From positions 1 to 64,000 of the forward strand of contig NZ_FUIC01000007.1 of assembly GCF_900163695.1 (NCBI RefSeq): a stretch of DNA of 64,000 nucleotides, read 5' to 3'. The notes under the pieces are model-generated. The model worked only from the letters and a program-made list of their open reading frames with translations. It ran no database searches and was not told the DNA's origin. A program made the position numbers and the translations under genes. Origin of the DNA: Gulosibacter sp. 10. Lineage in GTDB: Bacteria > Actinomycetota > Actinomycetes > Actinomycetales > Microbacteriaceae. Each line of letters starts with the position of its first letter. The stretch's first letter is position 1. Shown here piece by piece: positions 27,178-36,480 of the stretch.

Positions 27178-27840
27178 CTAGTCGACGATCACCGGCGTCG
27201 CGCCCTTGCGGCTCGACAGCACCTGGTCGATGAGCCCGTACTCGAGCGCCTCGGCGGCCGAGAGGATCTTGTCGCGCTCGATGTCCTGCGAGATCTCCTC
27301 CGCGGTCTTGCCGGAGTGGCCCGCCAGGGCCTCCTCGAGCCATTCGCGCATGCGCAGCACCTCGCGCGCGTGGATCTCGATGTCCGAGGCCTGGCCCTGC
27401 TGGCCGCCGGCGGCGGGCTGGTGGATGAGCACGCGCGCGTTCGGCAGCGCGAGGCGCTTGCCCGGCTGGCCGGCGGCGAGCAGCACCGCCGCGGCCGAGG
27501 CGGCCTGGCCGAGGCACACGGTCTGGACCTCGGGACGGATGTACTGCATCGTGTCGTAGATCGCCGTCATGGCCGTGAACGAGCCGCCGGGCGAGTTGAT
27601 GTACATCGTGATGTCGCGGTCCGGGTCCTGCGACTCGAGCACGAGCAGCTGCGCCATCACGTCGTCGGCCGACGCGTCGTCGATCTGCACGCCGAGGAAG
27701 ACGATGCGGTCCTCGAAGAGCTTCGCGTACGGGTCCTGGCGCTTGAAGCCGTAGGCCGTGCGCTCCTCGAACGACGGGAGGATGTAGCGCGACTCGGGAG
27801 CCGGACCGGTCGCGATGCCGGATGCTGGGTAGTTGAGCAT
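27178..27840 (-). CDS. clpP2: ATP-dependent Clp protease proteolytic subunit ClpP2
   Basis: 220 residues. Nucleophile Ser115 lies in [10 protein letters not shown] and His140 in [13 protein letters not shown]; the oxyanion turn INSPGGS is present. Actinobacteria need two ClpP paralogues that assemble as a mixed 14-mer with ClpX or ClpC. This copy has the longer N-terminal extension ([29 protein letters not shown]) typical of ClpP2. It follows clpP1 by 30 bases in one transcript. Confidence 0.96.
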   Translation of the reverse strand: MLNYPASGIATGPAPESRYILPSFEERTAYGFKRQDPYAKLFEDRIVFLGVQIDDASADDVMAQLLVLESQDPDRDITMYINSPGGSFTAMTAIYDTMQYIRPEVQTVCLGQAASAAAVLLAAGQPGKRLALPNARVLIHQPAAGGQQGQASDIEIHAREVLRMREWLEEALAGHSGKTAEEISQDIERDKILSAAEALEYGLIDQVLSSRKGATPVIVD

Positions 27841-27870
27841 GTGTGAAAGTCCTTCGTTCCTCGTCGCCGA

Positions 27871-28506
27871 CTACTTGTCCGAGTCCTTCGAGGCCGAGGC
27901 CTCGTCGGGGTCGTTGGAGATGCGACGGTCGGTGCCGCCGCCGCCCACCACGCTGCTGGCCGACTCGGAGATGTGGTCGACGAATCCGTATTCGAGCGCC
28001 TCCTCCGCCGTGAACCAGCGGTCGCGGTCGCCGTCCTTGTGGATCTGCTCGATCGACTTGCCCGTGCGCGCCGCGGTGATCTCCGCGAGGCGCTGCTTCA
28101 TGTCGATGATGAGCTGGGCCTGACGCTGGATGTCCGACTGGGTGCCGCCGAAGCCGCCCAGGGGCTGGTGCATGAGCACGCGCGCGTTGGGGGTGAGGTA
28201 GCGCTTGCCGGGGGCGCCCGAGGTCAGCAGGAGCTGCCCCATCGAGGCGGCCATGCCGAGGCCGACGGTCACGACGTCGTTCGGCACGAGCTGCATCGTG
28301 TCGTAGATCGCCATGCCCGCGGTGACCGAGCCGCCGGGCGAGTTGATGTAGAGGTAGATGTCGCTCTCGGGGTCCTCGGCCGAGAGCAGCAGCATCTTCG
28401 CGCAGATCTCGTTCGAGTTGTCGTCCCGGACGTCCTCCCCGAGCCAGATGATGCGGTCTTTGAGAAGACGGTCGAAGACGCTGTTCGGCGTTTGCTGTTC
28501 AGCCAC
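27871..28506 (-). CDS. clpP1: ATP-dependent Clp protease proteolytic subunit ClpP1
   Basis: 211 residues from GTG 28506, chosen because AAGGAG lies at the right distance upstream. Catalytic Ser88 is in [10 protein letters not shown] and His113 in [13 protein letters not shown]; the INSPGGS turn is intact. The C-terminus is extended and acidic ([15 protein letters not shown]). It is the first gene of the clpP1-clpP2 pair and is separated from tig by a very strong hairpin, so it should have its own promoter in 28507-28621. Confidence 0.96.
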   Translation of the reverse strand: MAEQQTPNSVFDRLLKDRIIWLGEDVRDDNSNEICAKMLLLSAEDPESDIYLYINSPGGSVTAGMAIYDTMQLVPNDVVTVGLGMAASMGQLLLTSGAPGKRYLTPNARVLMHQPLGGFGGTQSDIQRQAQLIIDMKQRLAEITAARTGKSIEQIHKDGDRDRWFTAEEALEYGFVDHISESASSVVGGGGTDRRISNDPDEASASKDSDK

Positions 28507-28621
28507 GGATAATTCTCCTTCGTCAGGTGTCGAGACGAATCTATCGGAGTGCCGACCGGGTTCGCCGCACTGTTCGCCCTCGGCGTGCGCTGCGCCTGCG
28601 CTGATCGCGCCGCGCGAACGC

Positions 28622-28669
28622 CGAAGGGGCCGGGCCCGGACGCGCATGCATCCGGGCCCGGCCCCTTCG
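28622..28669 (-). terminator. terminator between tig and clpP1
   Basis: Perfect 19-bp arms (28622-28640 and 28651-28669) around a 10-base loop, 12 bases beyond the tig stop codon. Confidence 0.88.
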
Positions 28670-28680
28670 AGGCGGAGAAC

Positions 28681-30018
28681 CTACTCGGCGTCGGCCTCCT
28701 CGGCCTCTTCCTCGCCCTCGGCAGCCTTCTCGCGGGCCTGCTTGACGACCGCGGTGAACTCGGAGATGTCGACGGGCTCGCCATTGGTGTCGACCACCTC
28801 GGCGTCCTCGAGCACGTAGAGCACGGCCTTGGAGCGGGCGACCTCGCCGATCATCTGCGGCATCTGGTTGTTCTGCTGCATGACCTCGACGAACTGCTGC
28901 GGCGAGATGCCATACTGCTGCGCCTGCTGGAACAGGAACTCGGTGAACTCGTTCTGCTCGACCTGGACGTTCTCGGCCTTGATGATCTCGTCGAGGATCA
29001 CCTGCTGGCGGAAGGAGTTCTGCGCGTTCTCGCGCACCTCCTCGGCGTGCGGGTCGTCGAGCTCCTTGCCCTCCTGCTCGAGGTGGCGCTTGACCTCGTC
29101 CTCGACGAGCTGCTCGGGGACCGGCACCTCGTGACGCTCGATGAGCACCTCGACGGCCTTGCCGCGGGCCTCGTCGACCTGCGAGAACGCCTTGCGCTTC
29201 GCCGCCTGGGTGCGGAGGTCCTCGCGGAGCTCCTCGACCGTGTCGAACTCGCTGGCGAGCTGGGCGAAGTCGTCGTCCACCTCGGGGAGCTCGCGCTCCT
29301 TGACCGACTGCACGGTGATGGTGATCTCGGCCTCTTCGCCGGCGTGGTCGCCGCCGAGGAGGGTCGAGCCGAAGGTGGTCTCCTCGCCCGCGGTGAGCGT
29401 GAGGAGCGCGTCGTCGGTGCCCTCGAGCAGCTCGCCCGAGCCGACCTCGTGCGAGAGGCCGTTGGCCTCGTCGACGACCTCGCCGTCGATCTTGGCGACG
29501 AGGTCGATGGTCGCGAAGTCGCCGTTCTCGATGGGGCGGTCGACCGTGGTGAGCGTGCCGAAGCGCGCGCGGAGCTGCTCGAGCTCCTCCTCGATGTCCT
29601 CGTCGGTGACCTCTGCGGCCTCGACCTCGATCTTGAGGCCCTTGTAGTCGTTCACCTCGACCTCGGGGCGGATGTCGACCTCGATCACGACGACGACGTC
29701 GCCGGAGAAGTCCTTGACGTCCGGCGTCTCGGCGACATCGGCCTCGGGCCGGCCGAGGGGCTGGAGGTCGTTCTCGCCGAGCGCCTGCTGGTAGAACCCG
29801 TCGAGGCCGTCGGAGATGGCCTGATCGAGCACGACCTCGCGGCCCACGCGCTGGTCGATGAGCTGGTTCGGGATCTTGCCCTTGCGGAAACCGGGGATCT
29901 GCACCTGGTTGGCGATGGTGCGGTAGGCGCCGTCGATGTGGGGCTTGAGGTCTTCAGGCGCCACGTTGATGGTGATCTTGGCGTGGGTCGGGGTGATCTT
30001 TTCGACCGAAGTCTTCAC
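28681..30018 (-). CDS. tig: trigger factor, ribosome-associated chaperone and peptidyl-prolyl isomerase
   Basis: 445 residues from GTG 30018 (AGGAG nine bases upstream). The N-terminal ribosome-binding domain has the signature GFRKGKIPNQLI. A central FKBP-like domain (about 165-250: GDFATIDLVAKIDGE, GELLEGTDDALL) is followed by a C-terminal helical chaperone domain (QVILDEIIKAENVQV) and an acidic tail (EEEAEEADAE). It binds nascent chains at the ribosome exit. The position upstream of clpP1-clpP2 is the conserved bacterial order. Confidence 0.96.
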   Translation of the reverse strand: MKTSVEKITPTHAKITINVAPEDLKPHIDGAYRTIANQVQIPGFRKGKIPNQLIDQRVGREVVLDQAISDGLDGFYQQALGENDLQPLGRPEADVAETPDVKDFSGDVVVVIEVDIRPEVEVNDYKGLKIEVEAAEVTDEDIEEELEQLRARFGTLTTVDRPIENGDFATIDLVAKIDGEVVDEANGLSHEVGSGELLEGTDDALLTLTAGEETTFGSTLLGGDHAGEEAEITITVQSVKERELPEVDDDFAQLASEFDTVEELREDLRTQAAKRKAFSQVDEARGKAVEVLIERHEVPVPEQLVEDEVKRHLEQEGKELDDPHAEEVRENAQNSFRQQVILDEIIKAENVQVEQNEFTEFLFQQAQQYGISPQQFVEVMQQNNQMPQMIGEVARSKAVLYVLEDAEVVDTNGEPVDISEFTAVVKQAREKAAEGEEEAEEADAE

Positions 30019-30192
30019 GTGCGGGTACTCCTGCGGGGTTTGGATGGCGCCACCTCGGGCGGCCGGACGATCTCGGTTGCGAGCAGCATGGCACGACGGG
30101 ATACGTCGAAATTGCACGCAAACAGTCTCTAACCATACGCCCCAAGCTTCGAGAGTCCCTAATTCCGCGCGGAACGAGTCGGGTCGGGCCCG

Positions 30193-31185
30193 CTACCCGG
30201 TCAGTCCGTCGACGTACTCCTCGTGCTCCGCCGCCCACTCCTGCACCGCCTGCCCCACGTCCGCCGCGCCGCCGTCCGCGTTGAAGGCCGCGTTCTGCAG
30301 GGAGTGCAGCAGTTCGGGGTCCATCTCGAATTCGAGCAGCCACTCCGTCAGCGCGGGATGCGTCAGGTCGAGGTCGGCACGGGCGAAGCCGTTGATCGTC
30401 TCGACCTGGCCGAAGGCGCCCTGCGGGTCCTCGAGCGGGCGGATGGGGTACTCGTCGAGCGCCCAGTGCGGGGTCCACAGCCCCGCCACGATGTCCTCGC
30501 CCGCCGCCGCGGCCGCCTCGAGCTCGGCGAGCAGTGCCGGCGTCGACGACGGGACGAGCTCCATGCCCTCGAGCCCGTACTCCGGGATCACGGAGTCCTC
30601 GATCGCCGAGTTCAGCCCGGAGCCGGGTTCGATGCCGTGGATCGAGCCGCCGAAGTCCGAGGCGTGCTCCGCGAGCTCGTCGATCGAGTCGACGGGCGCG
30701 TCCTCGTTCACCACGAGCATGAGCCGGGCGCCCGAATACCAGGCGCCGAGGTCCACGAGCTCGTCCTGCCGCTGATCGACGTAGGCGCCGTGGGTGTCGG
30801 GCATCCAGGTGTCGAGGGCGATGTCGAAATCGCCGGCGGCGAGCCCCTCGAACACGACCCCGGCATCCACGTACTCGATCGTCACGGAGTACCCCTCGTC
30901 CTCGAGCACGTATCGCCACAGCTCGCTGACGGCCTCGCCCTCCTCCCAGCCCTGCGGCGCGGCGAGCACGACCTCCTGCTCGTCGCCGTTCTCGACGAGC
31001 GGCTCGTCCCCGCCGTCGCCGTCGGGGTCCGCGGACCCGCCGAAGACCTGCTCCGCGTAGTCCGCGATCGGGCTCGGCGTCCGGTCGCCCGGCGGGCGAT
31101 CCGGCGGCCCGGCGGCGGCGCAGCCCGTGAGCACGAGGGCGGCGACGCCGAGTGCCGCGAGCACGGGGCGGGGACGAGGCGACAT
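30193..31185 (-). CDS. glycine betaine/proline-type ABC transporter substrate-binding lipoprotein (third copy)
   Basis: 330 residues from ATG 31185 (GGAAGGAA upstream). Lipobox LTGC (ALVLTGCAAAG). The OpuAC/ProX type II binding fold shows WEEGEAVSELWRYVLEDEGY, AGDFDIALDTWMPDTHGAY, GIEPGSGLNSAIE and TPHWALDEYPI. An acidic insert (SADPDGDGGDEPLVENGD) precedes the domain. It is the most diverged of three binding proteins downstream of one ATPase/permease pair and may recognise a different quaternary amine. A strong hairpin separates it from the second copy, so it may be transcribed alone. Confidence 0.88.
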   Translation of the reverse strand: MSPRPRPVLAALGVAALVLTGCAAAGPPDRPPGDRTPSPIADYAEQVFGGSADPDGDGGDEPLVENGDEQEVVLAAPQGWEEGEAVSELWRYVLEDEGYSVTIEYVDAGVVFEGLAAGDFDIALDTWMPDTHGAYVDQRQDELVDLGAWYSGARLMLVVNEDAPVDSIDELAEHASDFGGSIHGIEPGSGLNSAIEDSVIPEYGLEGMELVPSSTPALLAELEAAAAAGEDIVAGLWTPHWALDEYPIRPLEDPQGAFGQVETINGFARADLDLTHPALTEWLLEFEMDPELLHSLQNAAFNADGGAADVGQAVQEWAAEHEEYVDGLTG

Positions 31186-31234
31186 CGATTCGTTCCTTCC
31201 GTCGACGGCGAGCATCCGGGTCATCGGCCCGGAT

Positions 31235-31273
31235 GCGCGAAGGCGGTGCCGGCTCCCGGCACCGCCTTCGCGC
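31235..31273 (-). terminator. terminator between second and third binding-protein genes
   Basis: Perfect 18-bp arms (31235-31252 and 31256-31273) with a CTC loop, 18 bases beyond the stop of the second binding-protein gene. It may end or attenuate transcription into the third. Confidence 0.85.
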
Positions 31274-31291
31274 GCGGAATCGCCCTCCAGC

Positions 31292-32182
31292 CTACTCGGC
31301 GGTCAGCGAGTCCACATAGTCGCGGTGCTCCTCGACCCAGGCCTCCACGATCGGGCCGTAGTCGTCGCCGCTGTACTCGTTGAACATCTCGTTCGCCAGG
31401 CCGTTGAAGAGCTCGTCCTCGAACTCGAACTCGCCGAGCCATTCGGCGACCTGGGGATGGGTCTCCTCGAAGTCGGAGGTGCCCATGATGTGGATCTCCT
31501 CCTGGCCGCCGAGCATGCCCTGCGGATCCTCGAGATCGCGGATCGGGTACTCGTCGTAGGCCCAGTGCGGGCGCCACAGCGTCACGACGATGTTGTCGCC
31601 GTTGGCGATCGCGTCGTCGAGGGAGGTGAGCATGCCGGGCGTCGACGAGAGGACGTACTCCATGCCCTCGAGCCCGTAGGCCGGGATGACGTCGTTCTGC
31701 GTGATCTCGGTCTGTCCTGCACCGGGCTCGATGCCGATGATCTGGTTGTCGAACTCGTCCGCGTGGTCGGCCAGCTCCTCGAGCGAGGTGATCGGCGCGT
31801 CCTCGTTCACCGACAGGGTGATGGCGCCGTTCTCGTTCCAGACGCCGAGGTCGACGAGGTCCTCGCCGTACTCGTCCATGTAGTTCTTGTGGGTGTTGGG
31901 CAGCCAGACGTTGGTCGTGAAGTCGTAGTCGCCGCTCTGCACTCCCGTGAAGATCGGGGCCGGGTCGGCGCGCTCGATCGTCACGTCGTAGCCCTGCTCC
32001 TCGAGGACGGCCTTCCAGAGCTCGCTCGGCACCTCGCTCTCGGGCCAGCCGGTGAACACGCCGATCGTGACCTGCTTCTCGTCGCCGTTCTCGTGCAGCT
32101 CGCCCTCCTGCGAGCAGCCCGTCAGCGCGAGCCCGGCGACTCCCGCCGTGGCGATGACCTTGGTGAGCGTGTTCGTGCGCAT
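31292..32182 (-). CDS. glycine betaine-type ABC transporter substrate-binding lipoprotein (second copy)
   Basis: 296 residues from ATG 32182 (GAAGGAAGC upstream). Lipobox LTGC (LALTGCSQEG). Same fold as its neighbours: WPESEVPSELWKAVLEEQGY, SGDYDFTTNVWLPNTHKNY, GIEPGAGQTEITQ, WRPHWAYDEYPIRDLEDPQG. The Trp residues in VWLPNTH and WRPHW are likely parts of the aromatic cage that binds the trimethylammonium head group. It replaces the DxWLP Asp of copies one and three with Asn (TTNVWLP), which may change ligand preference. Confidence 0.88.
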   Translation of the reverse strand: MRTNTLTKVIATAGVAGLALTGCSQEGELHENGDEKQVTIGVFTGWPESEVPSELWKAVLEEQGYDVTIERADPAPIFTGVQSGDYDFTTNVWLPNTHKNYMDEYGEDLVDLGVWNENGAITLSVNEDAPITSLEELADHADEFDNQIIGIEPGAGQTEITQNDVIPAYGLEGMEYVLSSTPGMLTSLDDAIANGDNIVVTLWRPHWAYDEYPIRDLEDPQGMLGGQEEIHIMGTSDFEETHPQVAEWLGEFEFEDELFNGLANEMFNEYSGDDYGPIVEAWVEEHRDYVDSLTAE

Positions 32183-32285
32183 TGCTTCCTTCGTGTAGTG
32201 ATCGTTTCGTTCGGCGGTGACGATTCCGGCGGGCTCCCGCCGGGCTCCGGGAACGGCGCTCGTCACCGGACGCCGCTCCGGACGC

Positions 32286-32325
32286 GAAGAGGCGGGGCCC
32301 AGTTTCGGCTGTGCCCCGCCTCTTC
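32286..32325 (-). terminator. terminator between first and second binding-protein genes
   Basis: Perfect 13-bp arms (32286-32298 and 32313-32325) with a 14-base loop, 21 bases beyond the stop of the first binding-protein gene. Confidence 0.82.
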
Positions 32326-32345
32326 ATGCGGTAGTGCGCGGAGCG

Positions 32346-33239
32346 CTAGTCGGTGAGACCGTCCACGTACTCCTGGTTCTCGGCCGCCCACTGCTCGATG
32401 ATCGGGCCGTAGTCGTCCGTGCCCTCGTTCTCGTTGAACATGAGGTTCTCGAGCTCGTACAGCATCTCGGAGTCCATCGCGAACTCCGAGATCCAGCCGG
32501 CCGCGGTCGGGTGGGTCTCCTCGAAGTCGGTGCTCGAGATCGCGTTGAGCGTCTCGGTGCCGCCCAGTGCGCCCTCGGGGTCCTCGAGGTCGCGGATCGG
32601 GTAGGCGTCGTAGGCCCAGTGCGGGCGCCACAGCGTCACGACCACGTTCTCGCCCTTGTTGATCGCATCCTCGAGCGAGGTGAGCATGCCCGGGGTCGAG
32701 GAGATGGAGTACTCCATGCCCTCGAGGCCGTAGGTCGGGATGACCTCCTCCTGCGTCACCTGCGTGAGGCCGGCGCCGGGGTCGATGCCATAGATCGTGT
32801 TGCCGAACTCGTCCGCGTGGTCCGCGAGCTCGTCGAGCGAGGTGATCGGGGCGTCCTCGTTCACCGCGAAGGTGAGGTAGGAGTCCTCGTTCCAGGCGCC
32901 GAGGTTCACGAGCTGGTCGCCGTACTCCTCCATGTAGTCGCCGTGGGTCACGGGCAGCCAGCCGTCGAGCGTGACGTCGTAGTCGCCGCCCGCGAGGCCC
33001 GTGTAGACGGGAGCCGCGTCCGCGTACTCCAGCGAGACGCTGTAGCCCTGCTCCTCGAGCACGTGCTTCCAGAGCTCGCTGACCGCGATGCCCTCCTCCC
33101 AGCCGCTGAACACGGCGATGGTGAGCTCGGACTGGTCGCCGTTCTCGAGGGTCGCCCCCTCGCCCCCGGCGCAGCCGGCGAGCGCGAGGCCCGCGACGCC
33201 CGCGGTGGCGAGGGCTTTGACGAACGTTCCCTTACGCAT
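32346..33239 (-). CDS. glycine betaine-type ABC transporter substrate-binding lipoprotein (first copy)
   Basis: 297 residues. Lipobox LAGC (LALAGCAGGEG). WEEGIAVSELWKHVLEEQGY, GGDYDVTLDGWLPVTHGDY, GIDPGAGLTQVTQ and WRPHWAYDAYPI mark the OpuAC family. It follows the permease gene by 60 bases and is the natural partner of that transporter; its mRNA ends at the hairpin at 32286-32325. The two further copies downstream look like duplications of this one. Confidence 0.9.
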   Translation of the reverse strand: MRKGTFVKALATAGVAGLALAGCAGGEGATLENGDQSELTIAVFSGWEEGIAVSELWKHVLEEQGYSVSLEYADAAPVYTGLAGGDYDVTLDGWLPVTHGDYMEEYGDQLVNLGAWNEDSYLTFAVNEDAPITSLDELADHADEFGNTIYGIDPGAGLTQVTQEEVIPTYGLEGMEYSISSTPGMLTSLEDAINKGENVVVTLWRPHWAYDAYPIRDLEDPEGALGGTETLNAISSTDFEETHPTAAGWISEFAMDSEMLYELENLMFNENEGTDDYGPIIEQWAAENQEYVDGLTD

Positions 33240-33299
33240 ATGTACCTTCTCCTTCGTTTCGGTTGTTGAGTCGTTCGAGCCGCGATGCCGTCCGGTCGG

Positions 33300-34205
33300 T
33301 CAGACCGCGGCCTCCGCGGTCTCGGCCTCGGTCGTGTCGGCGGCCTTCGCGGCGGCCTTGCGCTTCTTGCGCGAGCCGATCCCGCCCGTGAGCCGGTCGA
33401 GGATCATCGCCAGGATCACGACGGACATGCCCGCCTCGAATCCGACCACGAGGTCGATGCGCTGGAGGCTCTGGGTCACCTGCTGGCCGAGGCCCGCGGC
33501 GCCGACCATGCCGGCGATCACGACCATCGACAGCGAGAGCATGATGACCTGGTTCACGCCCGCCATGATCGAGGGCATGGCCAGGGGCAGCTCGATCTGC
33601 CGCAGTATGCGACCAGGGGTCGAGCCGAAGGCGCGTCCGGCCTCGACGACCTCCTGGTCCACGCCGCGGATGCCGAGCTCGGTCATGCGGACGCCCGGGG
33701 GCAGCGAGAAGATCACGGTGGCGAAGATGCCGGGCACCACGCCGACGCCGAACAGCAGCAGCGCCGGGATGAGGTAGACCATGGCGGGCATCGTCTGGAA
33801 GAAGTCGAGGATCGGCCGGACCACGCGCGAGACGCGCGCCGACTTGGCGGCCCAGATGCCCACGGGGATGGCGATGATGAGCGCCAGGATGCTCGCCACG
33901 AGGACGAGCGACAGCGTGCGCATCGCGTTGTCCCACTGGTCCACCGAGACGATGAACAGCAGGCCGATGGCGCTGCCGATGCCGAGCACGATGCCCCTCG
34001 CGCCGCGCAGGAGGACCGGCAGCACCGCGAAGATGATGACGAGGACCCAGTTCGGCGGGAGCGTGAAGAGCCAGTAGAGGGCGTCGTACGGCGCCTCGAG
34101 GATGACCGAGACGACGTCGAAGAAGACTTCGAAGGTCGCGACGATCCAGCGGATGAAGGTGTCGACCCAGCTGCCGAACGGGATGGTGAATTCGAGATCG
34201 ATCAT
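33300..34205 (-). CDS. glycine betaine/proline ABC transporter permease
   Basis: 301 residues with about seven membrane segments. The MetI-type coupling loop is visible around GIRGVDQEVVEAGRAFGSTPGRILRQ, preceded by DFFQTMPAMVYLIPALLLFG, the ProW/OpuAB signature. The start ATG 34205 overlaps the ATPase stop (ATGA), so the two are translationally coupled. The short Ala/Lys-rich C-terminus is cytoplasmic. It imports compatible solutes under osmotic stress, by family analogy. Confidence 0.92.
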   Translation of the reverse strand: MIDLEFTIPFGSWVDTFIRWIVATFEVFFDVVSVILEAPYDALYWLFTLPPNWVLVIIFAVLPVLLRGARGIVLGIGSAIGLLFIVSVDQWDNAMRTLSLVLVASILALIIAIPVGIWAAKSARVSRVVRPILDFFQTMPAMVYLIPALLLFGVGVVPGIFATVIFSLPPGVRMTELGIRGVDQEVVEAGRAFGSTPGRILRQIELPLAMPSIMAGVNQVIMLSLSMVVIAGMVGAAGLGQQVTQSLQRIDLVVGFEAGMSVVILAMILDRLTGGIGSRKKRKAAAKAADTTEAETAEAAV

Positions 34206-35509
34206 GAGTTGTCGTCCTTCCCCTCGCTTGCGACGGCATCGACGGCGGGCTCCCCGCTCACGGGCTGCTCGCCGGTCGTGACGGGCACCTGCGGGTCGTA
34301 TTCGCCTGCGGATTCGGGCAGTTCGAGGATGCCCGTGCTCGTGGTCATGGACGAGAGCAGCGCGACGCGCGGCACGACGCCGAGCAGCCGCTCCTGGTCG
34401 TCGACGACGGCGAGGGGCATCGAGCTGTCGATGGCGGGCTCGAAGAGGTCGCCGAGCACCGTGTCGGGACCGACCGTGGGGATGTCGCGGTCCATGACGT
34501 CCTCCAGCCTGCGGTTGCCGTGGCGGCGCGCGCGGCCGATCTGCACCTCGTTCACGGAGCCCACGAGCTTGCCGCGGTCGAGCAGGAACACGCCCGCGAC
34601 CTGCAGCTCGCGCATGAGCTTCTCCGCTCCGGCGATGCCGACGCTGGTGGGCACGACCGCGCGGGCGGGCTGCATCACCGCGGAGGCGGTGAGCACGCGC
34701 GAACGGTCGACGTCCTGCACGAACTGCTCCACGTACTCGTTGGCGGGATCCGTCAGGATCTCCTCGGGCGAGCCGATCTGGACGATGCGGCCGTCGCGCA
34801 TGACCGCGATGCGGTCGCCGAGGAACATCGCCTCGTTGAGGTCGTGGGTGATGAAGACGATGGTCTTGCCGAGCTTCTGCTGCATCTCGACGAGCTCTTC
34901 CTGCATCTCGCGGCGGATGAGCGGGTCGAGCGCGCTGAAGGCCTCGTCCATGAGCAGGATCTCGGTCTCGGCGCAGAGCGCGCGGGCGATGCCGACGCGC
35001 TGCTGCATGCCGCCCGAGAGCTCGTCCGGGTAGTGGTCCGCCCAGCCGTCGAGCCCCACGGTCCGGAGCGTCTCCATCGCGGCGTGCTCGCGGTCGGCGC
35101 GGCCGATGCCCTGGATCTCCAGGCCGTAGGCGACGTTCTCGAGCACGGTGCGGTGCGGCAGCAGCGCGAAGTGCTGGAACACCATCGACACGTGGCTGCG
35201 GCGCACCTCGCGCACCTTCGACGGCGAGGCGTTGAAGATCTCCGTGCCCTGCACCTTCACCGAGCCGTCGGTGGGCTCGAGCAGGCCGTTGAGCATGCGG
35301 ATGAGGGTGGACTTGCCCGAGCCGGACAGGCCCATGACGACGAAGATCTCGCCCGGCTCGACGTCGAACGACGCGTCCACCACCGCGGCGGTGGCGGCGG
35401 GCGCGAGATCGTCGCGGGTGGCGCCGTTCTTCAGGCGCTTCACCGCGTCCCGCGGGTTCTTGCCGAACACCTTGTAGAGGTGCTCGACGGAAATGGCAAT
35501 ATCGGTCAA
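34202..35509 (-). CDS. glycine betaine/proline ABC transporter ATPase with CBS domains
   Basis: 435 residues from a TTG start at 35509, supported by AAGGAG six bases upstream. Walker A GLSGSGKST, signature LSGGMQQRVGIARAL, Walker B ILLMDEAFSALDP and switch FITHDLNEA are intact. The C-terminal ~150 residues form a CBS pair (MQPARAVVPTSVG..., DRDIPTVGPDTVLGDL), the ionic-strength sensor in OpuAA. First gene of the ATPase-permease-binding protein operon. Confidence 0.93.
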   Translation of the reverse strand: MTDIAISVEHLYKVFGKNPRDAVKRLKNGATRDDLAPAATAAVVDASFDVEPGEIFVVMGLSGSGKSTLIRMLNGLLEPTDGSVKVQGTEIFNASPSKVREVRRSHVSMVFQHFALLPHRTVLENVAYGLEIQGIGRADREHAAMETLRTVGLDGWADHYPDELSGGMQQRVGIARALCAETEILLMDEAFSALDPLIRREMQEELVEMQQKLGKTIVFITHDLNEAMFLGDRIAVMRDGRIVQIGSPEEILTDPANEYVEQFVQDVDRSRVLTASAVMQPARAVVPTSVGIAGAEKLMRELQVAGVFLLDRGKLVGSVNEVQIGRARRHGNRRLEDVMDRDIPTVGPDTVLGDLFEPAIDSSMPLAVVDDQERLLGVVPRVALLSSMTTSTGILELPESAGEYDPQVPVTTGEQPVSGEPAVDAVASEGKDDNS

Positions 35510-36075
35510 AGGATGCTCCTTCGATATCTCGATCTCTCGAGTGGATCTCGTGAAAATTTCTGTTCGGGCCACTCGCTAAACGAGCGTTGCGCTCTCGGTC
35601 GCCGGACCGGCGCTATCGACCTGTGGCCGAGCAATGCAATTCAGGGGGCCGCTTCTCACTTCGGAATTTCGTCCTTTCTGGCGGGCTCGGAAGTCGCCCA
35701 GCAAGGGAAGATCCCAGAGGTCTAGCCTAGCGTCCGACCTCCGGGGCCTCGGCTCGGATCGGCGGATTCCCGCGCCGAAAGTCCCGTTCCGTCGGCGCCG
35801 CGACCCCGCTCGATCCGCATAGGCATAGGCGAGTCCGCGTAATCGAATCCATCGTTACGGTTTTGTTATTTTATGCCGCGAAAACCGTCCGGCGCCGCCC
35901 CGAACGTTCACGATTCACCCGGCCCGGCGATACGGCGTTAGGCCTCGACCGCCGTCCGGGCGATAGGGTGCGGCACCGCTCCACCACCGGTGCGGATGAC
36001 GACGGCGCGAATGACGATGGCGGTTAATTCGGCCGAGATGCGGAATAGACCGCGGTACCGTTTGTTGCACTCCAT
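35510..36075. other. 566-base intergenic region between betaine operon and cupin gene
   Basis: No convincing gene. It contains an AT-rich patch near 35851-35875, unusual for this genome, and an 8-bp inverted repeat (35857-35864 and 35881-35888, ACGGTTTT/AAAACCGT) that could be an operator. A repeated GCATAGGC lies at about 35818-35830. Promoters for both divergent units must be here. Confidence 0.45.
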
Positions 36076-36480
36076 ATGGGCGAAGACGGGATCGACAGGA
36101 GGCCGGAGGCGCCGCGCGGGGCCAGCGTCGTGGGCGACCTCGGCGCGGAGCTGGCCGCGGCCGCCGCGGACTCGGGCGGGGCGATCTGGACCCTCGCCGA
36201 GGATCCGCGCGATCTCGACGCGAACGTCATCCGCCTGCCCGCAGGAGATCGCATCGAGCCCTTCGACGGGCCGGACCTCGACGTGCTGGTCGTCGTGCTC
36301 TCCGGCGACGGAGTCCTCCGCACGGATGCGGAGGTGGTGACGCTCTCCGAGGGGAGCGCGGTGTGGCTCCCCCGGTGCGCGCGACGCGGATTCGCCGCCG
36401 GCGATCGGGGGCTGGCCTATCTGACCGTGCACCGGCGGCGCGAGCCCGAACCGCTGATGCCGAGGCTCCGCGAGCGCTAG
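36076..36480 (+). CDS. cupin-domain protein
   Basis: 134 residues. DANVIRLPAGDRIEPF, then LDVLVVVLSGDGVLRTDAEVVTLSEGSAVWLPRCARRGF, is the two-strand cupin signature. The metal-binding His/Glu set is largely missing, so it may be a ligand-binding rather than catalytic cupin. The stop codon overlaps the stop of the convergent gene in a shared CTAG. There is no obvious partner gene and no assigned role. Confidence 0.7.
   Translation: MGEDGIDRRPEAPRGASVVGDLGAELAAAAADSGGAIWTLAEDPRDLDANVIRLPAGDRIEPFDGPDLDVLVVVLSGDGVLRTDAEVVTLSEGSAVWLPRCARRGFAAGDRGLAYLTVHRRREPEPLMPRLRER

Noticed and set aside
35634-35822. A small plus-strand open frame in the gap upstream of the betaine transporter operon
   Set aside because: Arg/Ser/Pro-rich, no ribosome site, no motif; most likely non-coding.
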